A stretch of DNA of 64,000 bases from Streptomyces avicenniae (GTDB taxonomy: Bacteria; Actinomycetota; Actinomycetes; Streptomycetales; Streptomycetaceae), in the NCBI RefSeq assembly GCF_000719135.1, contig NZ_JOEK01000017.1, positions 62,001-126,000 of the forward strand, in the 5' to 3' direction. How positions within the stretch are numbered: position 1 is the stretch's first letter; the number at the start of each line of letters is the position of its first letter. The notes below the pieces were generated by a model. It had not been told where the DNA came from. It saw only the letters and a program-made list of their open reading frames with translations, and did not search any database. Below are positions 18,513 to 26,822 of the stretch, in pieces. The position numbers were made by a program, and so were the translations under genes.

Positions 18513-19376
18513 TCACCACCCGCCGTCGAAGAAGGCGAGGAGCGCCGGTGCGGGGTCCGCCGCCGTCGAGGTGTTGGCGACGGCGACGACGAGCACGGCC
18601 AGCGACAGGAACACCGCGAGCGTGCCGACCGATCCGAGCACGCGCCTCTTCCGCCTGTCCGGCGCGGGCGTTCCCGCGAACCGCCGCCACAGCCACACGC
18701 TCAGGCCGACGAGGACGACCGCCGCGACGGCGGCGATCACGGCCATCACCGCGTGGTAGTGGGCGAAGTCGCCGATCATCGCGTCCACGGCGGGCGAGGG
18801 CTCATGCCCCGGGCCCGCCGCCCCCGCCGCGTCGCGGAGCTGTTCCGTGACCTGGTCGAGCGTGCCGGTGAGTTCGGCGTCGGACGTGCCCTCCGTCAGC
18901 ATCGGCAGCAGCGAGGAGTACGGCGCCAGTGCGCCCTGGATGTTGGCCATCACCGTGACGAGCGCCAGCGCCCCGAGCCCCGCGACGAGCGCACCGGCCC
19001 CCGCGAGAGCGGCCCGCCGACCGGCTCCGAGGCCGTCGGCCCGCAGGAAAGCCCTCCCCACGGGGACGGCGAGCGCGACCAGCACCGCCAGCAGCATCCC
19101 GGCGATCACGGCCTTGGCGACGTGATAGCGGAACCAGTACGCGACCACCCCTTCCAGCTCGGGGGTGAACTCCCGCCCGTCCGTGCCCCAGTACCCGACG
19201 AACGCCTCGCGGACGGCCTCGCCGATGCCCCGCCCACCGGCGAGACCGCCGCCGGGCCCGACCGCCGCCAGCACGCCAGGGGCGACGACGAAGGCCACGA
19301 CCAGGGCCCCGGCAGCGGCCGCGAGCGCGCGGGCCGAGACGCCCGGGGGCCACCGGGGAGCGGCAAGTGTGTTCAT
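18513..19376 (-). CDS. Predicted five-TM membrane protein
   Basis: This 287-residue protein has likely membrane helices at about 17-40, 85-107, 122-145, 208-230 and 246-268. A large extracytoplasmic loop (about 41-84, with AFVGYWGTDGREFTPELEG) separates TM1 and TM2, and another (about 146-207) precedes TM4. No named domain is recognised with confidence, and no transporter motif is seen. It stands alone between convergent DUF7691 and the divergent HEAT-protein promoter. The first ATG (19376) is used, preceded by GGAAGTCACTGCAC. Confidence 0.65.
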   Translation of the reverse strand: MNTLAAPRWPPGVSARALAAAAGALVVAFVVAPGVLAAVGPGGGLAGGRGIGEAVREAFVGYWGTDGREFTPELEGVVAYWFRYHVAKAVIAGMLLAVLVALAVPVGRAFLRADGLGAGRRAALAGAGALVAGLGALALVTVMANIQGALAPYSSLLPMLTEGTSDAELTGTLDQVTEQLRDAAGAAGPGHEPSPAVDAMIGDFAHYHAVMAVIAAVAAVVLVGLSVWLWRRFAGTPAPDRRKRRVLGSVGTLAVFLSLAVLVVAVANTSTAADPAPALLAFFDGGW

Positions 19377-19602
19377 GTGCAGTGACTTCCTTCCGTGCGG
19401 GACGTGCGGGACCTGCCGACGTACGGGGCACGCCGTGGCCCGGCCCCCGCCGCTCAGCCTCCCGCACGGAGCCCCGTCCGATCACTGGAGCCCGCCACCG
19501 GCTCGCGGGTGGGGCTTCCCCCACCCACGCCCGGCGGGCCTCACCGTTCGGACGCCGACCGGTGGACGGAAAGTCCGCGCCCGCCCACAGGGCGTGACCC
19601 GT

Positions 19603-19633
19603 TTGACCTTGTCACGGTGCGAAGGTCTTCACT
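19603..19633 (+). promoter_or_regulatory. MerR-type promoter/operator of the HEAT operon
   Basis: TTGACC (19603-19608) and TTCACT (19628-19633) are spaced by 19 bp. An inverted repeat GACCTT (19605-19610) / AAGGTC (19622-19627) fills the spacer, the arrangement bound by MerR activators. The second gene of the operon is a MerR protein, so autoregulation is likely. If transcription starts near 19640, an in-frame ATG at 19641 could be a leaderless start. Confidence 0.6.
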
Positions 19634-19655
19634 GGCGGACATGGAGGTGATCCCG

Positions 19656-20324
19656 ATGACCACACGGAACCAGTCCCCTGACACGACCCGACTCCTCCGT
19701 GCGCTGGAGCACGGCGACGCGTCGGTGCGGCTGCGGGCCGCCCTGGCGGTCGGCACGGACCCCGACCCCCGGTTCGTCGGCAAACTGGTCGAACGCTGCG
19801 CGGTCGAGCCCGAGTTCTCCGTGCGCGAGATGCTCACCTGGGCGCTCACCCGCCACCCGTCGTCCCTGACGGTCCCGGCGCTCCTGCCCGAGCTGCGCGC
19901 GGAGGCGGCGCAGCCGCGCAGCCAGGCGCTGCACACGCTGTCCAAGATCGGGGACCGCCGTGCCTGGCCGGGCATCACCCGGGCGCTGCTGACCGACGCC
20001 GACGACGAGGTGGCGCGCAGTGCCTGGCGGGCGGCGGTCGTGCTCGTGCCGGAGGACGGGAAGGCGGAGCTGGCCGGGGTGCTTGCCACCCAGCTCGGGC
20101 GGGGCGGACGGGAGACGCAGCTGAGTCTCAGCCGGGCGCTGATCGGGCTCGGGGAGGCGATGCTCCCGACGCTGCGCGCCGCGATGGCGGACGCCGCGCC
20201 CCCCGCGCGTCAGCACGCGATCGCCACGGAACGGCTGCTGCGCGACCCGGACGCCGGGTTCGAGTTCGCGATCGAGGAGGCGAAGCGCATCGTGGTCCTC
20301 GGCACGAACGGCCGGGAGGAGTGA
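19656..20324 (+). CDS. HEAT-repeat protein
   Basis: This 222-residue protein is built of alpha-helical HEAT/PBS-lyase-like repeats of about 30 residues (for example RLRAALAVGTDPDPRFVGKL, SQALHTLSKIGDRRAWPGI, EVARSAWRAAVVLVPEDGK). It is a likely protein-binding scaffold with no enzyme motif. ATG 19656 follows a near-perfect GGAGGTGATCCC site; an in-frame ATG at 19641 is the alternative. It is 6 bp upstream of a MerR regulator whose own C-terminal half is also HEAT-like, so the two proteins may bind the same ligand or each other. Confidence 0.75.
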   Translation: MTTRNQSPDTTRLLRALEHGDASVRLRAALAVGTDPDPRFVGKLVERCAVEPEFSVREMLTWALTRHPSSLTVPALLPELRAEAAQPRSQALHTLSKIGDRRAWPGITRALLTDADDEVARSAWRAAVVLVPEDGKAELAGVLATQLGRGGRETQLSLSRALIGLGEAMLPTLRAAMADAAPPARQHAIATERLLRDPDAGFEFAIEEAKRIVVLGTNGREE

Positions 20325-20330
20325 GCAGCG

Positions 20331-21341
20331 GTGTTGATCGGTGAGGTGGCGCGACGGTCCGGGGTCAGCGCCCGCATGCTCAGGCACTACGACGCGCTCG
20401 GCCTGGTGCGGCCGACGGGCCGTACGGAGGGTGGCTATCGGGAGTACTCCGACGAGGACATCCGGCGGATCTTCCACATCGAGAGCCTGCGGTCGCTGGG
20501 GCTGTCGCTGCGGGAGGCCGGGGCCGCGCTGGACGACCCCGGCTTCAGGCCCGCTGACCTCGTCGCCGACCTCGTCCGGCGGACGCAGGAACGCATCGCG
20601 GCGGAGACGGCCCTCCTCACGCGGCTGCGGCGCATCGACGCGGCGGAACCCGCCGACTGGGCCGACGTCCTCCAGGTCGTCGCCCTGCTCCACGGGCTGG
20701 GCTCGAAGAGCGCGGGGACGCGCCAGCGCGCCGCGCTGTCCTCGACCGCCGAGGCGCCGGTCCCGGTGGAGACGCTGGTCGAGGCGGCGCTGAGCGAGAC
20801 GAACCCGTATGTCGCCGGGGCCCTGCGGTGGGCGCTGGCGCAGTCGGGCGACGAGGGGGCGGCGCTGCTGGCGGAGGGCCTGCGCTCGCCGGTGGCCGAG
20901 GTGCGGAAGCGTGCCGTGCAGTCGCTCGCGGAGATTCAGGACGAGGGCGCGACGGCGCCGCTGCGGGACGCGCTCGCGCACCCCGACGTCGTGGTCCGCA
21001 GGTACGCGGCCCTGGCGCTCGGGGCGCGGGAGGTGGCCGAGGCGGTCCCGACGCTCGTCGAGATGGTCGTGGAGCAGGTGCACGACGTCGATGCGGCCGA
21101 CGCGCTGAGCGCGCTGGCGAGCCGCCCGGCGCTGGCCGACCGCATCGCCGCCGGGCTCGTCGCTCGCTTCGCCCACGGCGACGGCAACAACGAGCCGTCC
21201 GCACGCCGACGGCTGGCCCAGGCGCTCGCGGACATCCCCGGCACCACGGCCTCCCGCGCCCTCACCGACCTGTCGCACGACAAGGACCGCACCGTCGCCC
21301 TCACCGCCACCTACATCCTGGGCCTGCGCACCACACCCTGA
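20331..21341 (+). CDS. MerR-family regulator with HEAT-repeat C-terminal domain
   Basis: The protein has 336 residues. The N-terminal MerR winged helix is at about 1-70 (LIGEVARRSGVSARMLRHYDALGLV, GGYREYSDEDIRRIFHIESLRSLG), then a coiled coil to about 110. From about 140 onward there are HEAT-type repeats (GALRWALAQSGDEGAALLAEG, VRKRAVQSLAEIQDEGATAPL, RRYAALALGAREVAEAVPTL). MerR effector domains usually bind drugs or metals; a HEAT solenoid instead suggests sensing of a protein or large ligand. GTG 20331 is 6 bp after the HEAT-protein stop. Probably controls the 19-bp-spacer promoter upstream. Confidence 0.82.
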   Translation: MLIGEVARRSGVSARMLRHYDALGLVRPTGRTEGGYREYSDEDIRRIFHIESLRSLGLSLREAGAALDDPGFRPADLVADLVRRTQERIAAETALLTRLRRIDAAEPADWADVLQVVALLHGLGSKSAGTRQRAALSSTAEAPVPVETLVEAALSETNPYVAGALRWALAQSGDEGAALLAEGLRSPVAEVRKRAVQSLAEIQDEGATAPLRDALAHPDVVVRRYAALALGAREVAEAVPTLVEMVVEQVHDVDAADALSALASRPALADRIAAGLVARFAHGDGNNEPSARRRLAQALADIPGTTASRALTDLSHDKDRTVALTATYILGLRTTP

Positions 21342-21376
21342 CGGCCCTCCCGCCCCCCGGTCGCCGGGTGCGCGCG

Positions 21377-21916
21377 CTACACGGCCTCGTCGGCAGCGTC
21401 GAGAGCCAAGTGCCAGGGGTATGCCTCCGGTTGCCCCTGACCCGGCTCGTTCGGGACGAACCCGCCCGGCCCGTAGAGGACTCGGACCCCGGTGGAGCGC
21501 AACACCTCGACGGACCGGCCGAATTGCGGATGCGTCGCGTAGGCGCTGTTCACGCACGGCATCACCACGAGCGGCTTCCGCTTGCCGATCGCCTCACAAG
21601 CGTTGGCCGCGACCCACGTCGGAGTCAGCCCGAGGGCGACGGCGTTGACCGTGTTCAGCGTCGCCGGAGCGACCACGGTGACGGTGGCGGGCGGCCACCC
21701 GTCCGCCGGGGCGCCCGGCACGCGGGGACGGACCCGCACCGGATGCCCAGCCAGCCGCTCCCACCCGGCGTGCTGATCCACCGTCCACTCGGCAGCGGTC
21801 GGCGTCACCCCCACACAGACATCCCAACCCCGCGCCCGCGCCTCGCGGACCGGCCGCTCCAAGTACCGCACAGGCGGGGCACCGCAAGCCAGGAGATACA
21901 ACACACGGCCGCTCAT
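21377..21916 (-). CDS. Flavoprotein (phosphopantothenoylcysteine decarboxylase-like fold)
   Basis: This 179-residue protein starts SGRVLYLLACGAPPVRY. It contains VTVVAPATLNTVNAVALGLT, the PxxxNTxxA-type loop of the HFCD flavoprotein family, and KPLVVMPCVNSAYATHPQFG with the Met-Pro-x-(V/M)-N segment around the FMN site. Family members decarboxylate cysteine-derived carboxylates or bind flavin. It is divergent from the fused DUF6879-like gene 150 bp away. ATG 21916 is preferred over the longer open frame. Confidence 0.75.
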   Translation of the reverse strand: MSGRVLYLLACGAPPVRYLERPVREARARGWDVCVGVTPTAAEWTVDQHAGWERLAGHPVRVRPRVPGAPADGWPPATVTVVAPATLNTVNAVALGLTPTWVAANACEAIGKRKPLVVMPCVNSAYATHPQFGRSVEVLRSTGVRVLYGPGGFVPNEPGQGQPEAYPWHLALDAADEAV

Positions 21917-22066
21917 GAGGGAAGTGCACCACACGCACGAACGCCTCTCGCCACACAGGGTCGAGCCCTGGCGTGGGCACCCGCATCCCACCGACAGAGG
22001 CAGGACTGGTACCCGGACCGCACACCCGGCTACCGTGCGTGTCCTCATCGACGGAGGGGAACACCG

Positions 22067-22801
22067 ATGACGCGACGGCTACGTCTGGTGGGCACCAGCT
22101 CGGGGAACGACGGCTGCCCCACTCTCTACGAAGTCGAGAACACCGACAGCTACCTCGTGCAGGGCGACGTCGTCACCGACCCGGCGGAGCTGCGGCAGTT
22201 GCGCAATCTCAAGGACGGCGAGGGCGCCGTGATCGTGCCGCGCGAGCTGCTGGCCAACTTCGGTCCGAAAGAACCGGTCCACGTTCCGCACGAGATCACC
22301 TTCGAAGAGTTCGGCGCGATGTTCCGCACGCTGGCGCACTCGGCATGGCGACTGGAGACACGGCGTCGGTACGCCGAGGACGAGGAGACGGACACCTGGC
22401 GGGAGTTCATGAGCAACGGCACCGTGCGGTGGGATCTTGACGACCCGTGGTGCCGTGGGCACCGGGAACAATCAGCCCTGGGCAAACGGTTCGAGCGCGT
22501 GCGGCTCGTGGACGACCCGCCCACCCCGGGCCAGCGGTACCTGCTCGACAACGCACGGCGGAACACCGCCGTCGGGGAGGACATCCGCATCCTCTCGCGT
22601 GCTGCGGCGGACGAACTGGAGCTTCCCGCCGAAGGTTTCTGGATCTTCGACGCGCGAGTCGTGGCACTGCTGCGCTTCGACGGTGACGACGCCCTGACCG
22701 GCGTCGAGTTGATCACCGACCCGGTGCAGGTCGTCCGGTACTGCCGGACTCGTGAGGCGGCATGGCACCATGCCGTGCCCTACGACCAGGCACAGGTGTG
22801 A
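22067..22801 (+). CDS. Fusion of small acidic module protein and DUF6879-like domain
   Basis: This is a 244-residue protein. Residues 1-75 (VGTSSGNDGCPTLYEVENTDS, YLVQGDVV, GAVIVPRELL) match the pattern of the free 81-residue protein at 9317. Residues about 80-244 are DUF6879-like (FERVRLVDDPPTPGQRYLLDN, AVGEDIRILSR, LPAEGFWIFDARVVALLRF, AAWHHAVPYDQ). In the other module the same two parts are separate, overlapping genes. ATG 22067 has GGAGGGGAA upstream. The XRE gene follows with a GTGA overlap, so the two are co-translated. Confidence 0.78.
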   Translation: MTRRLRLVGTSSGNDGCPTLYEVENTDSYLVQGDVVTDPAELRQLRNLKDGEGAVIVPRELLANFGPKEPVHVPHEITFEEFGAMFRTLAHSAWRLETRRRYAEDEETDTWREFMSNGTVRWDLDDPWCRGHREQSALGKRFERVRLVDDPPTPGQRYLLDNARRNTAVGEDIRILSRAAADELELPAEGFWIFDARVVALLRFDGDDALTGVELITDPVQVVRYCRTREAAWHHAVPYDQAQV

Positions 22802-23631
22802 GCACCGATTTCCAACAAGGGAGGGTGGCGCTCGGCGCGCGGCTCCGGGAGCTGCGCGCCGGGCTCACCGGTCGGGAACTCGCCGACCGGCTCGGCTGGC
22901 CCCAGTCGAAGATCAGCAAGCTGGAGACCGGCCGCCAGACGGCGAGCGCACCGGACCTGATCGCGTGGGCGGAGGCGACCGGCAACCCGGAGGCGTCGGA
23001 CGAACTGCTGGCTCGTCTAGGGACCCTCGAATCCCGCTCGCGGTCGTGGCGCCGCCAGCTCGCCGCCGGGCACCGGCCCGTGCAGGACGCGCTGACGGTG
23101 GAGTACGCCCGATCGGCCACCATGCGTGCGTGGCAGAGCGCCATGGTCGTGGGGCTGCTCCAGACCCCGGACTACGCCCGAGCCGTCTTCAGCCGGTACG
23201 CCGATCTGCACCGGACTCCACGCGACATAGACGACGCCGTCCGCGCCCGCGTGCGGCGCCAGGAGTTCCTGTACGACAGCGGCCGGAGCTTCCGCATCCT
23301 GATGTGGGAGGCGGCCCTGCACGCGGGAGTGTGCGCGCCGGACGTTCTCGCCGCCCAGCTGGATCGGCTGACCGGCGTGCTGGGGCTGGACACCGTCAAG
23401 CTCGGCATCGTGCCGTTCGGCAGCATCCTGAAACTGCCACCCTCCGGCGGGTTCTGGATCTACGACGAGCGGCTCGCCATCGTGGAGGACTGGCACGCGG
23501 AGCTGTGGCTGGACGACTCCGAGTCGGTGTCCCTGTACCTCCGCGTGTGGCAGATGCTCGCCGAGAGCGCCGTCTACGGGGCGGCGGCTCACCGGCTGAT
23601 CGCCAGGGCTCGCGCCCAGCTCAGCCTCTGA
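22798..23631 (+). CDS. XRE-family HTH regulator with DUF5753
   Basis: The protein has 277 residues. The HTH is at about 10-60 (LGARLRELRAGLTGRELADRLGWPQSKISKLE). DUF5753 follows (AGHRPVQDALTVEYARSATM, VVGLLQTPDYARAVFSRY, LGIVPFGSILKLPPSGGFWIYD). GTG 22798 overlaps the stop of the fused gene (GTGA). It is less like the other two WhiJ-type copies than they are to each other (no MYIEWRRLQ block), so this module diverged with its fused partner. Confidence 0.86.
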   Translation: MSTDFQQGRVALGARLRELRAGLTGRELADRLGWPQSKISKLETGRQTASAPDLIAWAEATGNPEASDELLARLGTLESRSRSWRRQLAAGHRPVQDALTVEYARSATMRAWQSAMVVGLLQTPDYARAVFSRYADLHRTPRDIDDAVRARVRRQEFLYDSGRSFRILMWEAALHAGVCAPDVLAAQLDRLTGVLGLDTVKLGIVPFGSILKLPPSGGFWIYDERLAIVEDWHAELWLDDSESVSLYLRVWQMLAESAVYGAAAHRLIARARAQLSL

Positions 23632-23748
23632 GAACGGCCGTGAATCGGCCGAGCGCCGCGCTGAATATCCGCGAATCGAGGACGCGCCGGCGCTCCGCTC
23701 CTCCCTACCGTCGTGGCACGGGTCTCCCCCAGTTCGGCAAGGAGCGAC

Positions 23749-23841
23749 ATGCCCGACGTCTCAACACCCCCGCCCCGGTCCCCGATCATTCCGTGCGCCG
23801 CATGGCTGCCCGGCAGGTTCGAGGGGGTCTTCCGTGGTTGA
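23749..23841 (+). CDS. Short ORF (30 aa) preceding the conserved microprotein, copy 2
   Basis: ATG 23749, with AAGGAGCGAC just upstream, runs 30 codons (begins MPDVSTPPPRSPIIP) and overlaps the microprotein start by 8 bp, the same design as 11005-11133. A CCTACCGTCGTGGCACGG segment 30-50 bp upstream resembles CTTTACGGTCTGAGCACG before copy 1, perhaps a shared promoter. The peptide may serve only for coupling. Confidence 0.45.
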   Translation: MPDVSTPPPRSPIIPCAAWLPGRFEGVFRG

Positions 23842-23992
23842 CGACCGCTTCCGCCCTCCGCAGCCCGCGCCGGTGCGTGATCCTGAGCCGGAGATCACCG
23901 TCATCACCGGTCTGGAGGGGCCGCTGCGGCAGTATCCGTGGCAGGACGAGCCGCCCCTGCCGACCGAGCCCGACGGCGAGGAGGAGCGGTGA
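23834..23992 (+). CDS. Conserved 52-aa microprotein ([13 protein letters not shown] motif), copy 2
   Basis: GTG 23834 to TGA 23992. It contains [20 protein letters not shown] and an acidic tail (LPTEPDGEEER). The central 19 residues differ from copy 1 (11126-11302) at one position. Overlaps the upstream ORF by 8 bp and the downstream zinc-ribbon gene by 4 bp (GTGA). The function is unknown; the genetic link to XRE/DUF5753 modules is the only clue. Confidence 0.68.
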   Translation: MVDDRFRPPQPAPVRDPEPEITVITGLEGPLRQYPWQDEPPLPTEPDGEEER

Positions 23993-24408
23993 GTCTCGTG
24001 CCACGGTGCATGTACTGCGAGGCGCACGACGGCGGCCTCGTCGCGGTGGCCGAGGTCGCGTCCGGCTCAGGCCCCGGCTGGTCGTACTACGCCTGCCGTC
24101 GCTGCCGGATCGCGCAGCGACTCGTGCCGCTCGTGGCCCAGGCATCGAACTCCTGGGGCGGGCTGCACTACTGGCCGGAGAGCGTGCCCCACGAACTGGT
24201 CGAGCGGCTGGCCGACCTCGGCGACGCGCCGCAGCTGCGGCCGATCACCGACCGGCTGTTCCCCGCCACCGCGGTCGCCGCGTCACGCGCGGTGGACGAC
24301 CGGGAGCGGGACATCGCCGTGGCGAGCGCACGGGCTGCCGTCGCGTCCCTGTGGGCCACCGTCACGAGCCAGCCGGACGGGCTCGCCCCCGCCCCGGGCG
24401 GTTCCTGA
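23989..24408 (+). CDS. Zinc-ribbon-like hypothetical protein
   Basis: This is a 139-residue protein. Its N-terminus carries two CxxC knuckles, RCMYCEAHDGG and YYACRRCRIAQ, about 25 residues apart, which should bind one zinc. The rest is helical without recognised motifs (WPESVPHELVERLADLGD, ERDIAVASARAAVASLWATV). GTG 23989 overlaps the microprotein stop. It completes a five-gene run from 22067 that behaves as one transcription unit or two. Confidence 0.65.
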   Translation: MSLVPRCMYCEAHDGGLVAVAEVASGSGPGWSYYACRRCRIAQRLVPLVAQASNSWGGLHYWPESVPHELVERLADLGDAPQLRPITDRLFPATAVAASRAVDDRERDIAVASARAAVASLWATVTSQPDGLAPAPGGS

Positions 24409-24420
24409 GTCCGGACCCGT

Positions 24421-24440
24421 CCGCCGGGCCCGCCCGGCGG
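24421..24440 (+). terminator. Hairpin after the zinc-ribbon gene
   Basis: The arm CCGCCGGGC (24421-24429) pairs perfectly with 24432-24440 across a 2-nt centre, 12 bp after the stop codon. It is a compact GC hairpin without a T-tract, usual for actinomycetes. Confidence 0.55.
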
Positions 24441-24453
24441 GCAGCGTGACGAA

Positions 24454-24488
24454 GCCCGAACGTGCCCTCGGCGAGGGCCTGTTCGGGC
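24454..24488 (-). terminator. Double-stem hairpin downstream of tRNA-Val
   Basis: Outer arms GCCCGAAC/GTTCGGGC (8 bp) and inner arms GCCCTC/GAGGGC (6 bp) are separated by 2-nt bulges and a GGC loop. It begins 14 nt after the 3' end of the minus-strand tRNA, so it most likely terminates that transcript and may also back up the plus-strand gene. Confidence 0.65.
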
Positions 24489-24501
24489 TTGCGGTCACAG
24501 G

Positions 24502-24573
24502 TGGGTGCAGACGGGTTCGAACCGCCGACATCCGCCTTGTAAGGGCGGCGCTCTACCACTGAGCTATGCACCC
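24502..24573 (-). tRNA. tRNA-Val (anticodon TAC)
   Basis: A complete cloverleaf of 72 nt is visible on the minus strand. The acceptor is GGGTGCA/TGCACCC with discriminator A. The D-arm reads TAGCTCAGTGGTAGAGC. The anticodon stem CCGCC/GGCGG has loop CTTACAA, giving anticodon TAC. The T-loop is GGTTCGAACC. CCA is not encoded. It lies between the XRE module and the conserved chromosome and could be an integration site, but no integrase or 3'-end duplicate was seen. Confidence 0.95.
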
Positions 24574-24683
24574 GGAAGTGAAGCAGAAGCCTACATGCCC
24601 CGCCGCCCGCCGCCGCAAATGCGGGGGCGGGTGGGACAATGGGCGGACACGTACCTGCCGGAACGTCGTGGGGAGAGGGACGC

Positions 24684-26039
24684 GTGATCGCACCGCGCTT
24701 CGCGAAGGACTTCGTCTCGTCCGTGCTTGCGCCGTCGCTTTCCGTGGCCGTCCTGGCGGCCTCCGTACTGCCCGCCGCGCTGCCCGCCGTGTTCGCGGGC
24801 GGCGGGACGCGGCCCTGGCGGCGCGGTCGCGTCGAGGATCTGCGGGCCGCCGCACTGGAGGCGAAGGACGCCGCAGCCGCCGCGTTCTACGAGCTGGACA
24901 CCGCGCAGCGCGACCTGCGGATCGCGCTGGAGACGATCGGCGCGGCCGACGACTCGCCGCAGGCCGCGCGGATGGCCGCCGACTTCGCGACGCTCAGCGA
25001 GCGCGCCGACAACGTCAGCGCCCACTACATCACCGTCGTGGACGCGCACGACCTCGACAGCGCCCAGCTCGACGCCGACGGCGCCCACCGCGCCCGCCAG
25101 GCCCTCACCGCGACCCGCACCGAGCTCCAGACCGTGAAGGGCGAGCTGGCGCGCTTCGGGCAGCGCCTGGAGCCGCTCCAGATGCGCGCCGAGTCGCAGC
25201 TCGCACGGGTGACGCCCGCCGTGGAGCGCGCCAGGCAGGCGCTGCGGGCCGCCACGGAGGCGCTGGACGGGGCGCGCGGCGCCGGGATGCGCGCCGAGGA
25301 ACCGGCCGCCGCGCTGGCCGCCCTCGGCCCCGAGCTGCGGCTGCTGAACGAGGGCGCCGGGCGGCACGGCGTGCAGGCGACGATCCGGCGCGCCGAGGAC
25401 GTCAGCCGCCGCGCGACGGCGCTGGCCGCCGAGGTGGAGCGGCTGCCGGAGCGCGCCGGGGAGATCGACCGGCGGCTGTCGTCGCTGCGCACACGCGCCG
25501 ACGCCATCGCGAACCGCGCCGAGCAGGTCGAGCCGGTGCTGAGCGAGCTGCGGCGGCGGTTCACCGCCTCCTGCTGGCAGGACCTCCAGCACGTGCCGGA
25601 GCAGGCCGCCGCGTCGGTCGGGCAGGCGCGGGAGCTGCTGGCCGAGGCCGGGCGGGCGCGGGCCGAGCAGCGGTTCGGCGCGGCGACCGACGGGCTGACG
25701 ACGGTCCACGGGCTGCTGGGGCGGACGGACGAGGCCGTGGGCGCGGCGCGCGAGCGGCTGCGGCTGCTGGACGAGGTGGCGGCCGACCCGAGCCGTGAGA
25801 TCGAGCGGACGCAGTTCGCCGTCCGGGACGCGCAGCGCCTCGCGATGGCGGGCCGCTCACGCCCCGACCCGCGCCACGCCAGGCCGCTGGACGCGGCGGC
25901 GGAGCGGCTGGAGCGTGCCGTGGCGGTGCTGGAGGGCGGCGGGCGCCATCCCGACTACTGGGTGTTCCTGACCGAGACACGGGCCGTGCGCGGCATGGCG
26001 GCCGGGGTGGTGGAGGAGATCCGCACCGCGCGTGGGTGA
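24684..26039 (+). CDS. Membrane-anchored coiled-coil protein
   Basis: This 451-residue protein has an N-terminal hydrophobic segment (about 12-38, VLAPSLSVAVLAASVLPAAL and on) that is either a signal anchor or a signal peptide. Almost all the rest is Ala/Glu/Arg-rich heptad helix (LEAKDAAAAAFYELDTAQRD, LTATRTELQTVKGELARFGQ, LLNEGAGRHGVQATIRRAE). The C-terminal HPDYWVFLTETRAVRG is more globular. It looks like a TPM/structural coiled-coil protein rather than an enzyme. GTG 24684 follows GGGAGAGGGAC; the frame is open upstream but would overlap the tRNA promoter. Confidence 0.65.
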   Translation: MIAPRFAKDFVSSVLAPSLSVAVLAASVLPAALPAVFAGGGTRPWRRGRVEDLRAAALEAKDAAAAAFYELDTAQRDLRIALETIGAADDSPQAARMAADFATLSERADNVSAHYITVVDAHDLDSAQLDADGAHRARQALTATRTELQTVKGELARFGQRLEPLQMRAESQLARVTPAVERARQALRAATEALDGARGAGMRAEEPAAALAALGPELRLLNEGAGRHGVQATIRRAEDVSRRATALAAEVERLPERAGEIDRRLSSLRTRADAIANRAEQVEPVLSELRRRFTASCWQDLQHVPEQAAASVGQARELLAEAGRARAEQRFGAATDGLTTVHGLLGRTDEAVGAARERLRLLDEVAADPSREIERTQFAVRDAQRLAMAGRSRPDPRHARPLDAAAERLERAVAVLEGGGRHPDYWVFLTETRAVRGMAAGVVEEIRTARG

Positions 26040-26096
26040 TTTGTCCGCTTCGTGAGCGGGTACGCGGCCTCGGACACGAGGTGAGGAGGCCCTCTC

Positions 26097-26822
26097 ATGA
26101 CCGCTCCCCCGGGGACGGACCCGCGCGGCGGCTCACGGCTGCCCGTCGGCCCGCGCGCGCTCCTGACGAACGCCAGGCTGAACGAGTCCCTGCGCACCGA
26201 CCACCGCCTGAGCACGGTCTACCGTGTCGGCGCCGGGCTGATGGGGCTCGGCCTCGCGGTCTTCGGGATCTTCGGGCTCTTCTCCAGCATCGGGTTCTTC
26301 GACACGGGCAACAACGCCGTGTGGGGGCTGAACAGCAACGGCGCGCTGAGCGTGCTGTCCATCGTCATCGGCGCGCTGCTCGCGGTCGGCATGGCGGTGG
26401 GCGGGAACTTCGCGTCGAACCTCATCCTCGTCCTCGGGACGCTGTTCGTGCTGAGCGGCTTCTTCAACCTGGCCGTGCTGCGCACCCCGGCGAACTTCCT
26501 CGACTTCCGCATGCAGAACGTCGTCTTCAGCTTCGCGATCGGCGTGGTGCTGCTGGCGTTCGGCATGTACGGGCGGTTCTCGGGCCGCCTGCCGCACGAC
26601 AACCCCTACTGGCGCGCCCGGCATCCGGACGCGCTGGGCGAGGAGTTGCGGCGGCGCAGGCTGAACGAGATGCGCGGCCGGGCGATCACGCGGGTGCGGA
26701 CGGGCCGGGAGGGGCAGACGGGTCCGCAGGGCCGTGACGATCGCCGTGACGATCGAGGTGCGCCAGGAAGGCCCGCAGGATCTCCTCGCCGCTCAGGACG
26801 CCCTGAGAGCGCAGAGCGGTGA
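26097..26822 (+). CDS. DUF4383 membrane protein
   Basis: This 241-residue protein has four likely helices between about 45 and 165 (YRVGAGLMGLGLAVFGIFGL, LSVLSIVIGALLAVGMAVGG, ILVLGTLFVLSGFFNLAVL, FSFAIGVVLLAFGMYGRF). This is the DUF4383 plan with the conserved NPYWRARHP after the last helix. The charged, disordered C-terminus (residues about 195-241) overlaps the 3' end of the convergent HAD gene by 137 bp, a long antisense overlap that may couple their expression. Confidence 0.78.
   Translation: MTAPPGTDPRGGSRLPVGPRALLTNARLNESLRTDHRLSTVYRVGAGLMGLGLAVFGIFGLFSSIGFFDTGNNAVWGLNSNGALSVLSIVIGALLAVGMAVGGNFASNLILVLGTLFVLSGFFNLAVLRTPANFLDFRMQNVVFSFAIGVVLLAFGMYGRFSGRLPHDNPYWRARHPDALGEELRRRRLNEMRGRAITRVRTGREGQTGPQGRDDRRDDRGAPGRPAGSPRRSGRPESAER

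Noticed and set aside
24502..24573. tRNA-Val as att site of an integrated element
   Set aside because: No integrase and no duplicate of the tRNA 3' end were found in the flanking tens of kilobases.
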